Shown here piece after piece: positions 60,036-64,000 of a DNA stretch of 64,000 nucleotides; the first letter of the stretch is position 1, and every line of letters starts with the position of its first letter. The translations under genes and the position numbers were made by a program. The notes beneath the pieces were generated by a model. That model was not told the DNA's origin, did not search any database, and saw only the letters and a list, made by a program, of their open reading frames with translations. The stretch spans positions 124,001-188,000 of the forward strand of contig NZ_CAKMSB010000003.1 in the NCBI RefSeq assembly GCF_928381405.1, given 5' to 3'. This DNA is from Rothia nasisuis (GTDB lineage: Bacteria > Actinomycetota > Actinomycetes > Actinomycetales > Micrococcaceae).

Positions 60036-61412
60036 TTAGCCAGCTACATAGTAGAGGCGTTTGTTGACGAATTCGTCCATGCCGTAGGGGCCGAGCTCCC
60101 TACCGTAGCCGGAGTTCTTGACACCGCCGAAGGGGATTTCAGCGCCTTCACCGGCAGGGGTGTTGACGTTGACCATACCGGCGTCAATCTGCTGGGCCAG
60201 GCGGCGGGCGCGGGCCTCGTCCTGCGAGAAGACAGCCCCACCCAGGCCGTACTGGGTATTGTTGGCCAGGTCAATAGCCTCCTCCTCACTCTCTACCCGA
60301 TAGACGGTGGCCACGGGGCCGAAGAGCTCCTGATAGTAAACCTCAGAGCCAACAGGCACATCAGTGAGGACGGCCGGGGAGAGGTAGGCGCTCTTCTCAT
60401 CCAGCAACTGGCCACCGGCTCGCAGAGTAGCACCGGCAGCTACGGCATCGTCGAGCTGCTTCTTGAGGCCTTCGGCCGCTGAGCGCGAGGAAAGGGCCAT
60501 GTAGGTGGTTTCGTCCGCCTCGGCAGGTTTGCCCGGCTTCATGGCTTCGGCCAGTTTGACCAGCTCAGCCACGAACTCGTCGTAGATATCAGCCATGACG
60601 ATCATGCGCTTGTTGGAGTTACAGGCCTGGCCGGTGTTGTACATACGGAAGCCCCAGGCGGTGGCCGCAGCTTCAGCGACGTTGTCGGTGTCGAGCACGA
60701 TGTAGGGGTCGGAGCCACCCAGTTCCAGCACGGCCTTCTTGAGGTTGCGCCCGGCAATACCGGCCACAATGGCACCGGCGCGTTCGGAGCCGGTCAGGGA
60801 GACACCCTGAATGTGGCGGTGGCCGATCATGGTCTCAATCTGGTCGTGGCTAGCAAAAACTGCCTCATAGGCACCCTCCGGTAGCCCGGCGTCCTTCATA
60901 ATCTCAGCGATGGCGAGCGCGGACTTGGGGCAGATTTCGGCGTGCTTGAGCACAATAGTGTTGCCCAGCATGAGGTTGGGGGCGGCGAAGCGGGCTACCT
61001 GGTAGTAGGGGAAGTTCCAGGGCATGATGCCCAGCAGGGCGCCCAGGGGCTTGCGCTGGATGTAGGCCTCGGAGTTCTCCGCTTCTGAGGGGATCCGCTC
61101 GTCCGCAAGGTGGTCGGCGGCGATCCCGGCGTAGTAGGCGAAGATTGCGGAGGAGAACTCGGCTTCTTCAATGCCCTCCGAGATGGGCTTACCCATTTCC
61201 TGGGAGATGATTTCGGCTAGCTCCTGCTTGCGTTCTTCGAAGAGTTCAGCGATGCGGTTCACGATGGTGGCGCGTTCTTCGACGCTGGTGGTGCGCCAGG
61301 TCAGGTAGGCGGTGTGGGCGCGGTCTACGGCGGCGGTAGCCTGCTCGTCGGTGAGGGTGTCGAAGGTTTCGAGCACCTCGCCGGTGGTGGGGTCTTCAAG
61401 TCGGTAGCTCAT
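60036..61412 (-). CDS. Succinate-semialdehyde dehydrogenase-like aldehyde dehydrogenase (GabD-like)
   Basis: A 458-residue aldehyde dehydrogenase with MPWNFPYYQVARFAAPNL, SLTGSERAGA, the general base in LELGGSDPYI, the catalytic Cys in NTGQACNSNKRM and IPFGGVKNSGYGRELG. The layout (shorter N-terminus, NTGQ motif) matches GabD1/SSADH types. It is the third gene of the gab group and is separated from gabT by the second structured element. It would oxidise succinate semialdehyde to succinate. Confidence 0.8.
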   Translation of the reverse strand: MSYRLEDPTTGEVLETFDTLTDEQATAAVDRAHTAYLTWRTTSVEERATIVNRIAELFEERKQELAEIISQEMGKPISEGIEEAEFSSAIFAYYAGIAADHLADERIPSEAENSEAYIQRKPLGALLGIMPWNFPYYQVARFAAPNLMLGNTIVLKHAEICPKSALAIAEIMKDAGLPEGAYEAVFASHDQIETMIGHRHIQGVSLTGSERAGAIVAGIAGRNLKKAVLELGGSDPYIVLDTDNVAEAAATAWGFRMYNTGQACNSNKRMIVMADIYDEFVAELVKLAEAMKPGKPAEADETTYMALSSRSAAEGLKKQLDDAVAAGATLRAGGQLLDEKSAYLSPAVLTDVPVGSEVYYQELFGPVATVYRVESEEEAIDLANNTQYGLGGAVFSQDEARARRLAQQIDAGMVNVNTPAGEGAEIPFGGVKNSGYGRELGPYGMDEFVNKRLYYVAG

Positions 61413-61441
61413 GAGTTACGTTCCTTTGCGTCTAACTAGCC

Positions 61442-61550
61442 GGGCGGGATGAGCGCCCCGGCAGTCGGCTGGCTGGGTCTGGCATGAATCGAGCGAGCGC
61501 TCTGCGCGAGCTCGAGAAGGTTAGCCGACAGAGGGGCGCTCATCCCGCCC
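61442..61550 (-). repeat. Intercistronic structured element, copy 2 (gabT-dehydrogenase gap)
   Basis: GGGCGGGATGAGCGCCCC (61442-61459) pairs perfectly with GGGGCGCTCATCCCGCCC (61533-61550). An inner pairing is GTCGGCT (61464-61470) with AGCCGAC (61523-61529). The core GGCTGGGTCTGGC, TGAAT, GCGAGCGC and GCGCGAG (61471 onwards) matches the core of copy 1 at 4717, while the arms are different in sequence but still pair. It begins 8 bases from the gabT stop and ends 29 bases before the next start. Confidence 0.7.
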
Positions 61551-61557
61551 CAGGGGT

Positions 61558-62901
61558 TTAGGCTGCGACCTTGCGGATCTCTTCCACGAAAACATCCAGG
61601 GCCTGGCCGAGGAGTTCTTCGGGCATGGTCAGCGGGGGCAGCAGGCGCACGACGTTGCCGTAGGTGCCGCAGGTGAGGATTAGGACGCCGCGTTCGGCGC
61701 AGGCCGCTGCGATATCTTTGGCGGCGGTGGCGTGGGGTTCCTTGGAGTCGGAGTCTGCCACAAATTCGACGGCGAACATGGCGCCGCGTCCGCGAATTTC
61801 ACCCACAATATCCAGCTCATCAACCAGGGGGGCCAGCTTTTCACGGGCCAGTTCTTCAATGCGGGCGGCTCGGGCGTTGAGGTCCCACTCTTCCATGGTT
61901 TCGATGGTGGCGAGGGCTGCGGCGCAGGCGACGGGGTTGCCGCCGTAGGTGCCGCCGAGGCCGCCGGGCTGGACCTTGTCGAAGAGTTCGGCGCGGCCGG
62001 TGACGGCGGAGAGGGGCATGCCGCCGGCGATGCCCTTGGCGGTGGTGATGAGGTCGGGTTCGATGCCTTCGTGGTCGGAGGCGAACCAGGTGCCGGTGCG
62101 GCAGAAGCCTGCCTGAACCTCGTCCGCGATGAAGACGATGCCCTTTTCGCGGGCCCAGGTGACCAGTTCGGGCAGGAAGCCTTCGGCGGGGACGATGAAG
62201 CCGCCTTCACCCTGGATGGGTTCGATGAGGATTGCGGCGACGTATTCCGAGCCAATCTGCTTTTCGATCATGTCGATGACGCGGGCGGCTGCTTCTTTAC
62301 CGCCGGTGTTGCCGTCACGGTAGGGGTAGCTCATGGGGGCGCGGTAGACCTCGGGGGCGAAGGGGCCGAAGCCCTTCTTGTAGGGGGCTGCCTTGGCGGT
62401 CAGGGCCATGGTGAGGTTGGTGCGGCCGTGGTAGGCGTGGTCGAAGACGACGACGGCGTTGCGCCCCGTAGCTGCGCGGGCGATTTTGACGGCGTTTTCT
62501 ACGGCTTCGGCACCGGAGTTGAAGAGCACGGTGCGCTTGTCGAAGTCGCCGGGGGTGAGCTGGTTGAGCTTCTCGGCAACGGCTACGTAGCCCTCGTAGG
62601 GGGTGACCATGAAGCAGGTGTGGGTGAAGTGGGTGGCTGCTTCACGCACGGCTTCTACGACCTTGGGAGCGGAGGCACCTACGGAGGTCACGGCGATACC
62701 GGAGCCCAGGTCGGCGAAGGAGTTGCCGTCAACGTCGACGATGACGCCGCCGTCGGCGTCCGCTGCGTAGAGGGGCAGGGTGGAGGCAACAGAGCCGGGG
62801 ATATTGCTGGCGCGGCGGGCGGCCAGTTCGGCGGATTTGGGGCCGGGAGCGGCACCGGTCAGCTTAATTTCTTGGGGTAGGCGGTAGGTGATATCGGCCA
62901 T
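61558..62901 (-). CDS. gabT: 4-aminobutyrate-2-oxoglutarate aminotransferase GabT
   Basis: A 447-residue class III aminotransferase from the ATG at 62901 (AAGGAA upstream; the longer frame to 62943 lacks a site). The PLP-binding Lys is in DLITTAKGIAGGMPLS, with FIADEVQAGFCRTG before it (Asp) and NSGAEAVENAVKIARAATGR earlier. It converts GABA and 2-oxoglutarate to succinate semialdehyde and glutamate. It is between two aldehyde dehydrogenase genes on the same strand. Confidence 0.9.
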   Translation of the reverse strand: MADITYRLPQEIKLTGAAPGPKSAELAARRASNIPGSVASTLPLYAADADGGVIVDVDGNSFADLGSGIAVTSVGASAPKVVEAVREAATHFTHTCFMVTPYEGYVAVAEKLNQLTPGDFDKRTVLFNSGAEAVENAVKIARAATGRNAVVVFDHAYHGRTNLTMALTAKAAPYKKGFGPFAPEVYRAPMSYPYRDGNTGGKEAAARVIDMIEKQIGSEYVAAILIEPIQGEGGFIVPAEGFLPELVTWAREKGIVFIADEVQAGFCRTGTWFASDHEGIEPDLITTAKGIAGGMPLSAVTGRAELFDKVQPGGLGGTYGGNPVACAAALATIETMEEWDLNARAARIEELAREKLAPLVDELDIVGEIRGRGAMFAVEFVADSDSKEPHATAAKDIAAACAERGVLILTCGTYGNVVRLLPPLTMPEELLGQALDVFVEEIRKVAA

Positions 62902-63006
62902 AAGTTCAAGTTCCTTGAGTGGTGGGTTTTTGTAACTACACAAAGTTGGGGTGTGGGCGCCCGCCCGAACCGGGTGCCGGGGCGGGCACCCGCCGGGGTT
63001 GGGGCC

Positions 63007-64000
63007 TTAGTTGGCGTAGGGGTCGCGCAGGCCGATGTACTGGATGGAGGAGTATTCGGCAATACCCTCTGCAGCGCCCTCGCGGCCCATACCGGACTGC
63101 TTGACGCCACCAAAGGGGGCTGCCGCGTTGGAGACCACACCGGCGTTGAAGCCCATGATGCCGAACTCCAGGTGGTCGCTGGCGCGGTAGAGGCGGTCGA
63201 TGGACTCGGTGAAGACGTAGGAGGCTAGGCCGTATTCGGTATCGTTGGCTAGCTCGTAGGCCTCGTATTCATCAGTGAAGGTGAGGACGGGGGCGATGGG
63301 CCCGAAAATTTCTTCGCGGGCTACGCGGGCATCGCGGGGCACGTCGACGAGTACGGTGGGCTCGAAGAAGTAGCCTGCGCCCTCCCCCTTCTTGCCTCCG
63401 GTAAGTACGCGGGCGCCCTTGGCGGTGGCGTCCTCAACCAGGGCCGCCATGGAGTCCTGGGCCTTCTGTTCAATCAGGGGGCCGCAGGTGACGCCCTCAT
63501 CAAGACCGTTGCCCAGTTTGAGGGCACCCATGGCCTCGGCGAACTTCTGGGAGAACTCTTCGGCCAGGGATTCGTGCACGATGAAGCGGTTGGCGGCGGT
63601 GCAGGCCTCACCGATGTTGCGCATTTTAGCGGCCATGGCACCGGCGACGGCCTGGTCAAGATCGGCGTCCTCAAAGACCAGGAAGGGGGCGTTGCCGCCC
63701 AGTTCCATGGAGGTGCGTAGCACGTTCTCGGAAGCTTTTTTGAGGAGCTCTTTACCGACGGGGGTGGAGCCGGTGAAGGAGACCTTACGTAGGCGGGTGT
63801 CGCTCATGATGGGCTCAGAGATAGCTGATGCTGACTTGGACGAAACCACGTTGAGCACACCCGCAGGCAGGCCAGCGTCCATCAGGGTCTGAGCGAAGTA
63901 TTGGCTGGTCAGCGGGGTGAGGCGGGCAGGCTTAAGCACCATGGTGCACCCCGCGGCAATGGCGGGGGCAACCTTGCGGGTGCCCATGGCCAGCGGGAAG
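63007..64000 (-). CDS. Succinate-semialdehyde dehydrogenase, 5' part beyond window
   Basis: At least 331 codons of an aldehyde dehydrogenase. The frame is open through the window end, and the sequence before the first internal ATG is FPLA, giving NFPLAMGTRKVAPA-like coenzyme-domain start, so the true start lies outside. Motifs are VSFTGSTPVGKELL, MELGGNAPFLVFEDAD and the catalytic Cys in NIGEACTAANRF. NIGEAC with FEDADLD is typical of GabD-type SSADHs. It is 105 bp upstream of gabT, so two SSADH-like enzymes flank the transaminase. Confidence 0.85.
   Translation of the reverse strand, partial: FPLAMGTRKVAPAIAAGCTMVLKPARLTPLTSQYFAQTLMDAGLPAGVLNVVSSKSASAISEPIMSDTRLRKVSFTGSTPVGKELLKKASENVLRTSMELGGNAPFLVFEDADLDQAVAGAMAAKMRNIGEACTAANRFIVHESLAEEFSQKFAEAMGALKLGNGLDEGVTCGPLIEQKAQDSMAALVEDATAKGARVLTGGKKGEGAGYFFEPTVLVDVPRDARVAREEIFGPIAPVLTFTDEYEAYELANDTEYGLASYVFTESIDRLYRASDHLEFGIMGFNAGVVSNAAAPFGGVKQSGMGREGAAEGIAEYSSIQYIGLRDPYAN

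Noticed and set aside
61732-62880. 382-codon plus-strand frame opposite gabT
   Set aside because: Gly/Val-rich shadow of a well-supported GabT.
1-64000. Integrated prophage or conjugative element
   Set aside because: No integrase, transposase, capsid, relaxase or tRNA-associated attachment repeats were seen; accessory genes are scattered singly.

Overview
This is a moderately GC-rich actinobacterial segment that looks like a Micrococcaceae chromosome, Rothia-like. I infer this from the gene families, the frequent TAG stops and CTA codons, the GTG starts and the many MocR, GntR and TetR regulators. I saw no rRNA, tRNA, transposase, prophage or CRISPR array. Accessory modules are scattered through it: two DUF4143 ATPases, a hipBA pair and an antitoxin with a broken toxin.

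Region 1 (1-16433) is aromatic catabolism. It opens with the end of a phenylacetyl-CoA epoxygenase locus (paaE plus an enoyl-CoA hydratase/isomerase), followed by a DUF4143 ATPase. A minus-strand homoprotocatechuate operon follows: hpaG (a FAH-RraA fusion), a GntR regulator, hpaE, hpaD, hpaH, hpaI. A single-component flavin monooxygenase is divergent from it. A flavin amine oxidase, an APC permease, a TetR regulator and a DUF4188 protein come next. Together these fit uptake and oxidation of an aromatic amine to hydroxyphenylacetate, ring hydroxylation, meta-cleavage and release of pyruvate plus succinate semialdehyde.

Region 2 (16434-33757) holds two small membrane proteins, a MocR/PdxR-like regulator, a Tat-exported GH16 glycosidase, pdxS and pdxT separated by an unusual tandem repeat, a TPM protein, a phospholipase D-like protein, a TetR-YhgE/Pip pair, and a YbjN/Hsp90-like/TPR trio.

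Region 3 (33773-40363) is a GntR-controlled cluster (permease, glutamine-synthetase-like ligase, class I amidotransferase hydrolase, aldehyde dehydrogenase, SDR). It fits gamma-glutamylation-based use of ethanolamine or a polyamine.

Region 4 (40448-53277) is mixed: MATE exporter, AroE-like dehydrogenase, two GNATs, an S4 protein, a sucrase/ferredoxin-like protein, a VIT1-type transporter, a Ca-type P-ATPase with a TetR, an alpha/beta hydrolase, a CopG antitoxin with toxin remnant, and a ThDP 2-keto-acid decarboxylase.

Region 5 (53298-56568) is a persulfide module (MBL-rhodanese persulfide dioxygenase, CstR, rhodanese, TauE/SafE) with three CstR-like boxes. A second DUF4143 ATPase, hipBA and a GABA/succinate-semialdehyde operon (aldehyde dehydrogenase, gabT, aldehyde dehydrogenase cut by the window end) finish the window. 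The gab enzymes could also consume the succinate semialdehyde made by HpaI.

The two least explained signals are these. (i) A structured intercistronic element occurs twice (4687-4798 and 61442-61550), with a conserved core on sequence-divergent but still paired stems, each time between two genes of a catabolic operon. (ii) Three-copy 22-23 bp tandem repeats lie immediately upstream of both otherwise different DUF4143 ATPases.
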